From UBA6176 sp032119375 (lineage in GTDB: Bacteria; Verrucomicrobiota; Verrucomicrobiia; Limisphaerales; UBA9464), in NCBI GenBank assembly GCA_964430505.1, contig CAYSGH010000003.1, positions 51,324-115,323 of the forward strand: a stretch of 64,000 nt of DNA. Direction: 5' to 3'. The notes under the pieces were generated by a model that did not search any database, was not told the DNA's origin, and worked only from the letters and a program-made list of their open reading frames with translations. Position 1 is the first letter of the stretch. Each line of letters opens with the position of its first letter. The translations under genes and the position numbers were made by a program. Below, piece after piece: positions 50,916 to 61,300 of the stretch.

Positions 50916-51716
50916 ATGAAGACGATCCAACTGGTTTCCTGGGCGGCGGGCACGGCCGCCGTGGCGGCGTTCGCGGCGGGCGTGGGCTACGACAACACCC
51001 CCCAAATACCCGGCCAAAAGTGGCGGGTGCATGACAAGGACCGGCCCAACCCGCCCGTGGTCGCGCCCGCCGAGACGTTCAGCCACGGCGCGGCGGCACC
51101 GGCGGACGCGAAGGTGTTGTTTGATGGAAAGAGCCTCGCCGCATGGAAGAGCGGGAAGGGCGACGCCAAGTGGAAGGTCGAGGACGGAGCCTTCGTGGTG
51201 ACCAAGGGCGGCGGCGACATCGAGACGCGCGAGAAGTTCGGCGACTTCCAACTGCACATCGAGTGGTCGGCCCCCAACCCGCCGAAGGGCGACAGCCAGG
51301 GGCGAGGCAACTCCGGGATCTTCCTGCATGGCTTGTACGAGGTGCAGGTGCTGGACGTGTACAACAACAAGACCTACGCCGATGGCCAGGCCGGCGGCCT
51401 CTACGGCCAGTGGGCGCCCCTCGCCAACGCCATGAAGAAGCCCGGCGAGTGGAACGCCTACGACATCATCTTCGAGGGCCCGCGCTTCGACGACGCCGGC
51501 AACGTCACCCGCAAGGCCTCCGTCACCGTCCTCCACAACGGCGTCGTCCTCCATCACCGCCAGGAGTTCAACGGCCCCACCGGCCACCAGAACGTCCCCA
51601 AGTACTTCAAGTACGACGGCACCGGCCCCATCCGGCTCCAGGACCACGGCGACCCCGTGCGCTTCCGCAACATCTGGATCCGGCCCCTCGGGACCTACGA
51701 CCGCCCCGAGAACTGA
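50916..51716 (+). CDS. DUF1080 (3-keto-disaccharide hydrolase-like) secreted protein
   Basis: The 266-residue protein has a signal peptide (LVSWAAGTAAVAAFAAG) and a DUF1080 domain: LFDGKSLAAWKSGKGDAKWK, FGDFQLHIEWSAP and GNSGIFLHGLYEVQVLDVYNN. DUF1080 is now linked to 3-keto-disaccharide hydrolysis, and the jellyroll fold resembles laminarinases and concanavalin-like enzymes. Such proteins are abundant in Verrucomicrobia and Planctomycetes that degrade polysaccharides. ATG 50916 is chosen for the signal peptide. The next gene starts 3 nt later. Confidence 0.9.
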   Translation: MKTIQLVSWAAGTAAVAAFAAGVGYDNTPQIPGQKWRVHDKDRPNPPVVAPAETFSHGAAAPADAKVLFDGKSLAAWKSGKGDAKWKVEDGAFVVTKGGGDIETREKFGDFQLHIEWSAPNPPKGDSQGRGNSGIFLHGLYEVQVLDVYNNKTYADGQAGGLYGQWAPLANAMKKPGEWNAYDIIFEGPRFDDAGNVTRKASVTVLHNGVVLHHRQEFNGPTGHQNVPKYFKYDGTGPIRLQDHGDPVRFRNIWIRPLGTYDRPEN

Positions 51717-51719
51717 CCC

Positions 51720-52253
51720 TTGAAGAACATCGTCTATTTCGACCTCGAGACGCAGAAGTCGGCCGACGAGGTCGGCGGCTGGGACAAGGTCCGCGACCTC
51801 AAGATGAGCGTCGGGGTCACGTACAGCACGCAGCGCGGCGGCTACAAGATCTACGGCGAGCGCGAGGTGCCTGACCTGATCCGCGAACTTCAACGGGCGG
51901 ACCTCGTGGTGGGCTTCAACGTGGTGCGCTTCGACTACGAGGTGTTGCACGGGTACACCGTGTTCGACCTGTCGCAGCTCCCCACCCTCGACATGCTCGT
52001 GGTCTTGCACGAGCGGCTGAAGCATCGCCTGTCGCTCGATTCCATCGCCAACGCGACGTTCGGGCTCGAAAAGACCAGCGAGGGGCTCCAGGCCATCCAG
52101 TGGTTCAAGGAAGGCCGCCTGATGGAGATCGCCGAGTACTGCTGCTACGACGTCAAGCTCACCAAGCTCGTCCATGAGCACGGCGCGCGGCATCGGCAGT
52201 TGTTCTACAAGAATCGCTTCGGGGCGAAGCTCAGCGTGGCCGTGGACTGGTAG
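51720..52253 (+). CDS. Ribonuclease H-like 3'-5' exonuclease domain protein
   Basis: The 177-residue protein opens with NIVYFDLETQKSADEVGG, the DxE motif of DEDD exonucleases. LVVGFNVVRFDYEVL (motif II) and CYDVKLTKLVHEHG (third Asp) follow. Enzymes of this type process RNA or DNA ends; members with this N-terminus are annotated as ribonuclease H-like. It starts at TTG 51720, only 3 nt after the DUF1080 gene. The start is unusual but fits the family N-terminus. It converges on a pseudopilin gene 9 nt away. Confidence 0.8.
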   Translation: MKNIVYFDLETQKSADEVGGWDKVRDLKMSVGVTYSTQRGGYKIYGEREVPDLIRELQRADLVVGFNVVRFDYEVLHGYTVFDLSQLPTLDMLVVLHERLKHRLSLDSIANATFGLEKTSEGLQAIQWFKEGRLMEIAEYCCYDVKLTKLVHEHGARHRQLFYKNRFGAKLSVAVDW

Positions 52254-52262
52254 GCAACGCCG

Positions 52263-53105
52263 TCAGGGGATCGCCTCGCCGTAGGCGTGCTCCTTCAGCC
52301 ATTGAAGGTCCCGGCTGCCGGGATGGTAGATCGTCCAGTGGTTGGGCAGCCACGGCGGCGCCGCCTCCTCCAACGTCCGCGAATCGACCCATTTCGGCGT
52401 GTCCACGTGGCCATCCGCGAACGTCGCCACGCCCCGCGCGCCATGCCCCACGGAGGGCAGGTGATAGAACAGGTCCTTGAAGAAGCCCCGGTGCACGACA
52501 AACGACGCGTGGCACACGTTGCCCGGGGCCACGTCGATGAACGTGAACAACTCCGAGGGCCGCGAGGCCGAGACGTCGCCCGACTTCTCGAACAACCGGC
52601 GCCCGCCCAGGTGCAGCCAAGGATCCGGCACCGCCCCGTTCATGGCGACGTTCAAGGCGTAGCTGCGGGTCTTGGGGTATTCCTTGCCACCCATCTCCAC
52701 GCGGCTCCGGTCGGCGGGGCAACGGTACGTCCCGAGCGTCCGGATGTAGTCCGCGAAGGCCGCACGACGCGGGTCCAGCAGCCATGACCGGTTGGTGAAG
52801 CCACGGGGGTCCGTGTGGGTGTTGCCGAGGACCCACAGCCGTTGGTTGCCCACCTCCTCCTCCGACCCATGGCCGTTCAGGGGCAGGGCCTCGGCATGGT
52901 CCGCCGCGTACATCGACCATGCGAGGGCGAGCTGCCGCTGGTTGTTGATGCAGCCGGAGCGCAGCGCCGCGCGACGTGCCTGGACCAACGCGGGCAGCAG
53001 GAGGGCCGCGAGGATCGCGATGATCGCAATGACCACCAGCAACTCGATCAACGTGAACCCGGTCGCTCGTGCCTGGTGCCGTGTCTTCAATGGGACGGCC
53101 CCCAC
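52263..53105 (-). CDS. Type II secretion-like pseudopilin (H-X9-DG-type)
   Basis: The 280-residue protein has a prepilin motif after a short leader: GFTLIELLVVIAIIAILAAL. The rest follows the H-X9-DG pseudopilin pattern: CINNQRQLALAWSMYAADH, YRCPADRS and FADGHVDTPKW (exact FADGHV). GTG 53105 is chosen to avoid overlapping the upstream gene by about 59 nt as ATG 53186 would; TTG 53090 is also possible. It is a paralogue of 26614-27399. Proteins of this group are usually minor pseudopilins, but no secretion operon is nearby. Confidence 0.9.
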   Translation of the reverse strand: MGAVPLKTRHQARATGFTLIELLVVIAIIAILAALLLPALVQARRAALRSGCINNQRQLALAWSMYAADHAEALPLNGHGSEEEVGNQRLWVLGNTHTDPRGFTNRSWLLDPRRAAFADYIRTLGTYRCPADRSRVEMGGKEYPKTRSYALNVAMNGAVPDPWLHLGGRRLFEKSGDVSASRPSELFTFIDVAPGNVCHASFVVHRGFFKDLFYHLPSVGHGARGVATFADGHVDTPKWVDSRTLEEAAPPWLPNHWTIYHPGSRDLQWLKEHAYGEAIP

Positions 53106-53127
53106 GCGTGCATGTCTCGTGCCGGGT

Positions 53128-53877
53128 TCATGGCCCCGTCCATGGCCCAAGCCCACCCGAGGCCACCAGTTCCACCATGCTGCCATCCAACCCCTTGATC
53201 ACCCCGTCGAACACCACCGCATCCCCCACCCGCGCCAGTGCCTGACGACGGCCACCGCCCTCCGCCATGACGATGGTGCGGTCGGCCGTCACAAACACTC
53301 GCGTCGCAAAGGACGGCGCCGTGACCCGGGCACGGACGCGGACCGGCGTTTCGGAGCGCCGAAACACCACGTCGAAGGGCGCCATGAACAACGGCTTGTC
53401 CACGTCCGCCACGACGCCATGGAAGCGCGCCTTCACTCCCTTGTAGCGCGCCAGGGCGGCGGCGGGGTCCGATCCGAAGTGCGACACGACATGGGCGAGG
53501 TCCACGGTCGAACCCTCGTGTAGCCGCCCCTCCAAGGCGGGCGCGGGCCCGGCCTGGACGGCGGCCTGCGCGGCGGCAGGCGTCAGCCATGGGGCGGGCG
53601 AGGAACGTGAAGCACCGCCTGCGGCAGACGCAGCCGCTTCAGGCACCGTTTTCAACCGACGGACCTCGGACTCAAGACGACGAACCTCCGCCTCCAACGC
53701 CTCGACCCGTTGTGACCGCGCCTCCAGCGCCTCCAAGCGCTCGCGGGGAATGGAAACATCCTCGGCAAGGACACCGGTGGCGATGGCTCCGACGGCCATC
53801 CAACCCATCAAGACCGAAGCGGCCCGGAAAGCCCCCCAACCCAGAGCCAGGGCGAGGCAATGAACTCGTGGCACCAT
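53128..53877 (-). CDS. Exported coiled-coil protein with OB-fold-like domain
   Basis: The 249-residue protein has an N-terminal hydrophobic signal or anchor (GWGAFRAASVLMGWMAVGAI). A short coiled coil follows (ERLEALEARSQRVEALEAEV), then an Ala/Pro-rich linker. The C-terminal ~110 residues read ARYKGVKARFHGVVADVDKP...VRVRARVT and resemble the tRNA_anti-like OB-fold domain found in many Bacteroidetes and Verrucomicrobia proteins. ATG 53877 is used. Its stop is 23 nt before the pseudopilin start, so the two are probably co-transcribed. Function is unknown. Confidence 0.7.
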   Translation of the reverse strand: MVPRVHCLALALGWGAFRAASVLMGWMAVGAIATGVLAEDVSIPRERLEALEARSQRVEALEAEVRRLESEVRRLKTVPEAAASAAGGASRSSPAPWLTPAAAQAAVQAGPAPALEGRLHEGSTVDLAHVVSHFGSDPAAALARYKGVKARFHGVVADVDKPLFMAPFDVVFRRSETPVRVRARVTAPSFATRVFVTADRTIVMAEGGGRRQALARVGDAVVFDGVIKGLDGSMVELVASGGLGPWTGP

Positions 53878-54079
53878 GGAGCCATCATGCCGCCGCCCGA
53901 AGGGCGCCGTCCATCACGGCTTGGGGGGACGAAGACGAGAGCCGGACTTCAACCAACGCAAGAACTCCATCTCGAACACCCCACGGTTCAACCGGGTGAA
54001 GTCGCACGCCACGAGGAGCCCCATGTCCTGCGTCGTGCACATCCACGGGGAACTCCTTCCGAGAACCGCACCGTGCCAC

Positions 54080-54589
54080 CTACGGCTTCGCGCCCTTGAG
54101 GTACGCGAGGACCTGGGTGGCTTGGTCGGACGTGGAGCCCTTGGGATCCACCCACACGCAGGTACCGTCCTTGAAGAGGAACGCCGAGCGGCTGGCCATG
54201 CCGACGAGGTTCTTCACGCCGAAGGCCTCCGTGACCTTCTTCTCGTGGTCGGCCAGCAGTCGGAACGGGAAGCTATATTCGTCCTTGAACTTCTTCTGGG
54301 CGGCCTCGTCATCGGTGCTCACGCCGAACACCTGGACGCCGGCCTTTTGGAGGTCGGACCAGCCATCCCGGAGCGAGCAGCCCTGCTTGGTGCAGCCGGG
54401 CGTGCTGGCCTTGGGATAGAAGTACACGAGCAGGTAACCCTTCGAGCCGGCCTCGGCGAGGGCGACGGCCTTGCCGTCTTGGTCGTTGACGGTGATGGCA
54501 GGGAGGCGGGCACCCACGGCGAGCTTGTCGGCCGCAAGGCCGAGGAACGAGGACAATGAAATCATGATGGTCACGAGAAGCGCTCTCAT
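54080..54589 (-). CDS. bcp: Thiol peroxidase (Bcp/PrxQ-type peroxiredoxin), exported
   Basis: The 169-residue peroxiredoxin has an N-terminal signal peptide (RALLVTIMISLSSFLGLAAD), so it is periplasmic. The active site is YPKASTPGCTKQGC, giving peroxidatic C66 and resolving C71, as in E. coli Bcp C45/C50. It would reduce peroxides using thioredoxin. Cytoplasmic Bcp is the norm; an exported form is less usual but occurs. ATG 54589 is chosen because of the signal peptide. It diverges from the following gene. Confidence 0.93.
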   Translation of the reverse strand: MRALLVTIMISLSSFLGLAADKLAVGARLPAITVNDQDGKAVALAEAGSKGYLLVYFYPKASTPGCTKQGCSLRDGWSDLQKAGVQVFGVSTDDEAAQKKFKDEYSFPFRLLADHEKKVTEAFGVKNLVGMASRSAFLFKDGTCVWVDPKGSTSDQATQVLAYLKGAKP

Positions 54590-54697
54590 GAGGCCACCGT
54601 GCCCGACGTGGCGAGGGCCGCAACGCCTGTTTTCGGGATGGATCGCGAGCGGGGCCGTTGCTTGCCGTTTCCCGGGGTCGTTCATAACGTGGCGCCC

Positions 54698-55252
54698 ATG
54701 CAATTGACGGAGGCTCAGGCCCAAGTGGCGCGCGGGTGGCTTAGCGACGGGTTGAAGTTGTCGGACTTCCAAAAGCGGGTTGAGAAGGAGTTCGGCCTTC
54801 GCCTGACCTACATGGACACCCGTTTGCTGGTGGACGACCTGCGCGTCGTGCCGAAGGACATCGAACCGCCCAAGGCTCCCGAGCCGGCGCCGACAGCCGC
54901 GTCCGCGCCCGCCACCCCGGCCTCGGCCCAAGCCTACCCGGTGGGCAACGTCCCGGGACCAGGCGCCTTCCAGCCGTCCCCCATGGGCCAACCCGGCACG
55001 ACCCCTGCCCCGGCTCCGGCACCCGCCCCCGGCGGTGGTGGCGTCAGCGTCACCGTCGATGCCATCACCCGTCCCGGAGCCCTCGCCAGCGGGTCCGTGA
55101 CGTTCAGCGACGCACAGAAGGCCCAGTGGTACCTCGACCAAACCGGGCGCTTCGGGATGGTCCCCCCGCAACGGGGCTACCGGCCGTCCCAAGAGGACTT
55201 GCAGGAGTTCCAGATGCTCCTCGACCGCGAGCTCCAGAAGCTCGGGTACTAG
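54698..55252 (+). CDS. Hypothetical protein with Pro-rich linker
   Basis: The 184-residue protein has an alpha-helical start (LTEAQAQVARGWLSDGLKLS..KRVEKEFGLRLTYMDTRLLV). A Pro/Ala-rich linker (about residues 60-115) follows, and then a C-terminal beta domain (VSVTVDAITRPGALASGSVTF) that ends LQKLGY. I do not recognise the family. ATG 54698 is used. No signal peptide is evident, so it is probably cytoplasmic. It precedes two hairpins and the giant secreted-protein gene. Confidence 0.7.
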   Translation: MQLTEAQAQVARGWLSDGLKLSDFQKRVEKEFGLRLTYMDTRLLVDDLRVVPKDIEPPKAPEPAPTAASAPATPASAQAYPVGNVPGPGAFQPSPMGQPGTTPAPAPAPAPGGGGVSVTVDAITRPGALASGSVTFSDAQKAQWYLDQTGRFGMVPPQRGYRPSQEDLQEFQMLLDRELQKLGY

Positions 55253-55267
55253 CGCCCCACGCCGCCG

Positions 55268-55329
55268 GTGCCGCGGCACGGCCACGTCCGGGGCCGAACC
55301 CTTGATCACGGCCACGCCCGGGGCGTGGC
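55268..55329 (+). terminator. Tandem hairpins before the giant gene
   Basis: Two inverted repeats lie in the 145-nt gap. GTGCCGCGGCAC (55268-55279) is a perfect 12-bp palindrome. GCCACGCC and GGCGTGGC (55311-55318 and 55322-55329) form an 8-bp stem with loop CGG. Neither has a U-run. They may terminate the upstream gene or shape the leader of the downstream gene. Confidence 0.4.
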
Positions 55330-55397
55330 CCGCAACGTTTCCCGCCCCGCCAGTTGCTCCCCGGCCCTGGAATTGCTTCCAATGGCGCATCACCGCC

Positions 55398-58300
55398 ATG
55401 GAATCGCCGTGTTTCAGACGTGTCGGGGCCGCGTCGGGCCTTGTCCTTGCCCTGTTGTCATTGCTTCCCCGCCTTCACGGGCAGCTCGCCGTGCCCATGG
55501 AGTTGTCCCCCGCGCTGGGGGGAGGCCCGGAGGATGCCGTGGTGCGCCGGGGACCCGATGCATGGGAGCTGAGGAGCCGGGGCCGGGGCATCCTGGCGGC
55601 CAACCCGGACCAGGCGGTCTTCGCAGGGATGGTGTGCACCAATGACTTCGACGTGCAGGTGCGCGTGGAGGACTTGCTGGTGTCGAACCCGTTCGTTCGC
55701 GCCGGGTTGATGCTGCGGAGTTCCACGAACGCCTCCGCGACGTTTGCCGCCGTCTATGCGTCCAGCCCGATGGCCGGTTGCTTCGCGGAGACGCGGGCAG
55801 CGACCGGGGGAGCCCCCACGCGGGCTTCGAGCTTCGGCGGCTTCCCCTCGGCCCCGCCCACGGCATGGCTGCGGATGCGGCGCGAGGGGGCGTTGGTGAC
55901 CACCTACGCGAGCGTGGACGGACGCGGGTGGACCCGGATGGCATCGGTCTTCCTCGATGCGGGCCCGGAGGCGCAACTGGGGTTGGTAACGACCAGCCAA
56001 AGCGCCTGGGCCAGCACGCGAGCATTCTTTTCGGGGCTGGGGAATACCGCCCAGACGAACGAGGTGAACTGGGAACACACCCGGGAGGGGGCGACGCCGT
56101 CGTCGCGCCGGACCGGGCTGGTGTTCAGCGAGATTCAGTACGCGCCGGGCGGGGGCCCGGGTGCGGGGAATGGCGTGGAGTTCATCGAGATCGCGAACCA
56201 CGGCGACGTGTTCGTGGACATGACGGGGTGGACGTTGGACGGGGGGGTGACGTTCCGCTTCCCGGACGGGTTCCAGTTGCAGGCGGGGGCGCGGGTGGTG
56301 GTGACGTCGCAGCCGGAGGCGTTGGCCCCCTCGGCCGGCCTTGCGCCGGTCTTGGGGCCGTGGTCCGGCAACCTGAACAACGCCGGCGACACCCTGAGGC
56401 TGAGGGACTCGATCGGGGCGGTGAAGCTGAAGCTGGACTACTCGCCGAATGCACCATGGCCGGTTGCGGCCGATGGAACGGGCCATTCGTTGGTGTTGGC
56501 ATCGCCGAGCTTCGGGCAAGAGGACCCCAGGGCCTGGGCTCCCAGCCGGGCTCGGGGAGGATCGCCTGGCCGACCGGAGCCGGTGGAGGCGTCGCCCTTG
56601 GACTCCATCGTCCTGAACGAGGTGCTGGCCCACACGGACCTGCCGCAGCTCGACTTCGTGGAACTCTACAACCGGTCGGCGTCAGCCGTGGACGTGTCGG
56701 GGTGCATCCTGACGGACGACCTGGGCACGAACCGCTTTCGCATCCCGGCGGGGACCGTGCTGGCCCCCGGCGCGGAGAAGGCATGGGACGAGACGGCGCT
56801 GGGGTTCCGCCTCTCGGCGGCGGGCGAGACGGTGTACCTGCTGTCGCCCGAGGGCCGACGGGTGATCGACGTCCTGAAGTTCGGGGCGCAGGAGAACGGC
56901 GTGGCCTTCGGGCGTTCCCCGGACGGATCCGAGGCATGGCGTCGGCTGGCGCAGCCCACCCTGGGCGTGGCGAATGCGCCGCGACGCGCCGAGGAGGTGG
57001 TCATCCACGAGATCTTCTACAACCCGCCCGCGGGTGATGCCGACGAGTTCGTGGAGCTGGCGAACCGCGGGGCGCAGGCGGTGGACCTGACGGGTTGGCG
57101 GATGCGCGGCGGGATTGCATTCGACTTCCCGGCGGGGGCGCGGATCGCCCCGGGCGAGTTCCTGGTGGTGGCGAAGGACCCGGCACAATTGCGTGCGAAC
57201 CATCCGGACGTGCCCGCCGCGCGGGTGGTGGGTGGCTATCAAGGAACGCTGGGGAACGGCGGCGACGTGGTACGGCTCACCAAGCCCGACGCCATCCAAA
57301 GCACGAACAGCCAGGGGGTTGTGACCACCGACGTCGTCCACATCGCGGTGGGCGAGGTGCGATACTACGACGGCGGCGCGTGGGGCCAGTGGTCGGATGG
57401 CGGCGGATCCAGCCTGGAGCTGGAGGACCCGGACGCGGACCCGGCGTTGGCGGCGAACTGGGCGGACTCGGACGAGTCGCAGAAGGCGCCCTGGACTCAG
57501 GTTCAATGGACGGGGCGGATGGACAACGGAAGCGGGACGATCAACCGGCTGTACCTGGGTTTGCTCAACAACGGCGAATGCTTGGTGGACGACGTGCAGG
57601 TGATCGGGCCGTCCGGCACCAACGTGATCAACAACGCGGGGTTCGAGTCCGGGCCGTCCGGCTGGCTGCTCGGCGGCAACCATGCGGGCTCGGTGGTCGA
57701 GGCATCGGCCGCGAGAAATGGATTCCTCGGCCTCCGGCTTCGGGCCCAAGGGGGACTGGACACGGGACCCAACACCATTCGGGCGAGCCTGACGGCCACG
57801 CTGACGGCCAACAACAACGTCACGTTCCGGGCATGGACACGCTGGGTGGCCGGATGGCCCGAGCTGCTGTTCCGTCTGCGTGGCAACTATGCGGATTATG
57901 CCGCGCCGCTGACGGTCCCCCGAAACCTTGGCACGCCCGGGAAACCCAACTCCCGACGCCTGTCCAACGTCGGGCCTGCCATCCATTCCATCTCTCATTC
58001 GCCCGTCCTGCCGCGGGTCGGCGAGGCCGTGCGCGTCATGGCCCGGGCGTCGGACGCCGATGGCGTGGTCACGATGTCACTGCGGTACCGGCTGGACCCC
58101 ACGACAGCCACCACGGAGGTGCCCATGCGGGACGACGGGCTGGACGGGGATGGGGTGGCGGCCGACGGAGTCTTCACGGGCACGATTCCGGGGCAGGGCG
58201 CCGGCACCTTGGTGGCCTTCACGATCCGCGCAACGGACGGGCGGGCGGCCGAATCCGTGTGGCCGCCCAGCGCGCCCCTGAACGAGGGCTTGATCCGATG

Positions 58301-61300
58301 GAACGAGCCCGTGCCCTTCACCAGCCTTCCCCACGCGCATCTCTGGTGCACCTCGGCGAACCGCAATGCGCCGGGCGGCAACCCCCTCAACAACGCCTAC
58401 CGCCGCGGCACCGTCGTCTATGGCAACACCCGCGTCGTGCACCAGGTCATCTTCCGGGACAAGGGCAGCCCCTACCACGGAGGCTCCGGGGACATCACGG
58501 CGCGCATGCCCGACGACGACCTGCTGCATGGGGTGAGCGAGCGTCTCTTTTCCAAGACGGGCAACGGCGGCGTCGAGGACACCGCCCTGCGCGGCCGGGT
58601 GGCGAACTGGATCGCGTCGCGCATGGGCATCCCGTCGCTGGAGGCCAAGCACCAGCTCTTCTATATCAATGGAGCCAGCTTCGCCAACGTCGTGGAGGAC
58701 CTCGAGGAGCCCGACCATGCGTACGCCGAGGACCACTATCCGGACGACAGCGAGGGCGACCTCTACAAGATCTCGATCTGGTTCGAGTTCCAGGACGACA
58801 ACCGGAACTTCGCCCCGATCCAGGCCACCATGGAGTCGTTCGCGTCCGGCGGTCAGCCCAAGCTGGCGCGGTACCGATGGAACTGGGAACGCCGCGCCCA
58901 GCAGTTCCCGGAAAGCAACTACCAGACGATCTTCGACCTCGTTGCCGCCCTCAACTCGCCCCTCGACACGGGCTTCCCCGGCCGGGTGCTGCAGCAGGCC
59001 GATATCGAGGAATGGATGGGCGTGTTTGCCTTCCATCGCGTGACGGGCAACTGGGACTCGTGGACCTACAACGTGGGCCAAAACATGTACCTCTATCGCC
59101 AGCCGGGACGACGGGCGGTGCTCCTGCCCTGGGACATCGACTTCGTGCTCGGGCTTGGGGACGGCACGACGGCGGGATTCACGGGCGGCCAAGACCCCAT
59201 CGCCAACGCGCGGCTCTACACGCCCGCGCCCTTCCAGAGGATGCTGTGGCGCGCCCTCCATCGCGCCGCGAACGGCCCGCTGACGCCCGCCCAGTTCGTC
59301 CCCGTCGTCGAGGGCTACCGGCTCCTCCACCAGCAGAACAACATCACCGGCCTCGCCGCCCTCTCCGGCGTCACCAACTACATGACTGGTCGTCGAACCT
59401 ATATCCTCAACCAGCTCAACGCCTCCGCCAACGCCGCCTTCAGCATCACGTCCAATGGCGGCAACAACTTCGCCTCCGCCCAGCCCGTCGCCACCCTCGT
59501 CGGAACCGCCTCGTTCCTCGTCGCCGACATCGCCGTCAACGGCGTCCGTTACCCCGTCAACTGGACCGGCCCCACCGCGTTCAGCGTGTCCGTCCCGCTC
59601 ACCCAGGCCACCAATGCCCTCGTGTTGACCGCGCTTGATGCAACGGGCAAGCCCACCGGTGCGTCCGATTCCATCACCGTCACCTTTCCCGGCGCCGTGC
59701 CGCAGGCGCGCGACTGGGTCGTCCTCAACGAGATCCACTACAACCCCGCCACCCCGGGCACCTCCTTCGTCGAGCTCTTCAACCGCAACACCTCCGTCCC
59801 CTTCAACCTCGCCGGCCACCGGCTCGAAGGCATCGGCTACACCTTCCCCTCCAACGCCACCATCCTCCCCAGTGGCTTCCTCGTCCTCGCCGCCGACCGT
59901 GCCGCGTTCAGCGCCGCATTCGGGGCTGCCGTCCCTGTCTTCGACGAGTTCACGGGCAACCTCGACAACAACGGCGAACGCCTCGGCCTGCTGGCGCCCG
60001 GTGCCAACGTCGCGTTCAGCCGGGTGCGTTACCTCGACCGCGCGCCCTGGTCCACCAACGCCGATGGCTGGGGGCCTTCTCTCCAGTTGATCGACCCCGC
60101 GCAGGACACGCGTCGCCCCGCCAACTGGGCCGCCACCGCTACCAACGCCCCCAACCGCGTGACGCCCGGGACCAACAACGCCGTCCGCGCCTCGCTCCCC
60201 GCCTTCCCCCCGGTCTGGCTCAACGAGGTCGTCCCCGCGCCGTCCGCGCCCGTCGTGGACAACGCCGGCGACGCCGACCCCTTCGTCGAGCTGTTCAACC
60301 CCACCTCCACCGTCGCCGACGTCTCCGGCCTGTGGCTGGGCGACAGCCTCGCCACCCCGCAGCGCTGGCAGTTTCCGGCCGACACCCTCGTGCCCGCCCG
60401 CGGCTCGCTCGTAGTGTGGCTCGACAACGAGCCCTCCGAGTCCGTCCCAGGCCAGCCCCACGCCACGTTCCGTCTCCCGGCCTCCAAGGGCTCCGTCGTC
60501 TTGTCCCGCCTTCAAGGCAACCCCGGCGCCGTGGCCGTGCTCGACTCCCTCGAGTATGACGCCCTTCCGGCTGGTCGCGGGCTCGGGTCCGTGCCGGATG
60601 GCGACCCCGATGCGCGACGGCCCCTCTACGTGGCGACGCCCGGCAAGACCAACGACGCCTTCGTGCCCAAGGTCGAGGTCGTCATCAACGAGGTCCTCGC
60701 CTCGAACACGTCCGTGCTTGCCGACCCCGCCGACGGCGACTTCGACGACTGGATCGAGCTCTACAATCCCGCTGCCACGCCGGCGGACATTTCCGGGTAC
60801 TTCCTGACGGACGACCTGGCGAACAAGACGGCCTCCGTCCTGCCGGCCGGCACCGTGGTTCCCGCCGGCGGCTTCCTCCTCGTGTGGGCCGATGGCGAGG
60901 TCGGCCAGACCGACGTTGCGAAGGGTTGGTTCCACGTGGGCTTCAGCCTCGCGCGCGGCGGCGAGGCCGTGGGGTTGTTCGCGCCGGATGGCTCGCCGGT
61001 GGATGGCTTCGCCTTCGGGCCGCAAACCAACAACGTCTCCCTCGGGCGCTACCCAGACGGCCCCGGCAACGACCTCATCCCCATCGAGGGCCCGACGCCC
61101 GCCGCCTTCAATGCCGTCCCCGGGGGCAACATGCCCCCGCGGTTCCAGCCCATCGCCGCACAGGCCGCGACCGAGGATCAACGCTGGACGCTGCGCGTGC
61201 AGGCCACCGATCCCGACGCGGGCCAGACCGTGCGCTACGAGCTGGCAGCCGACGCGCCCGCCGGCGTCGAGATCGACCCCGGGACCGGGACGTTGACGTG

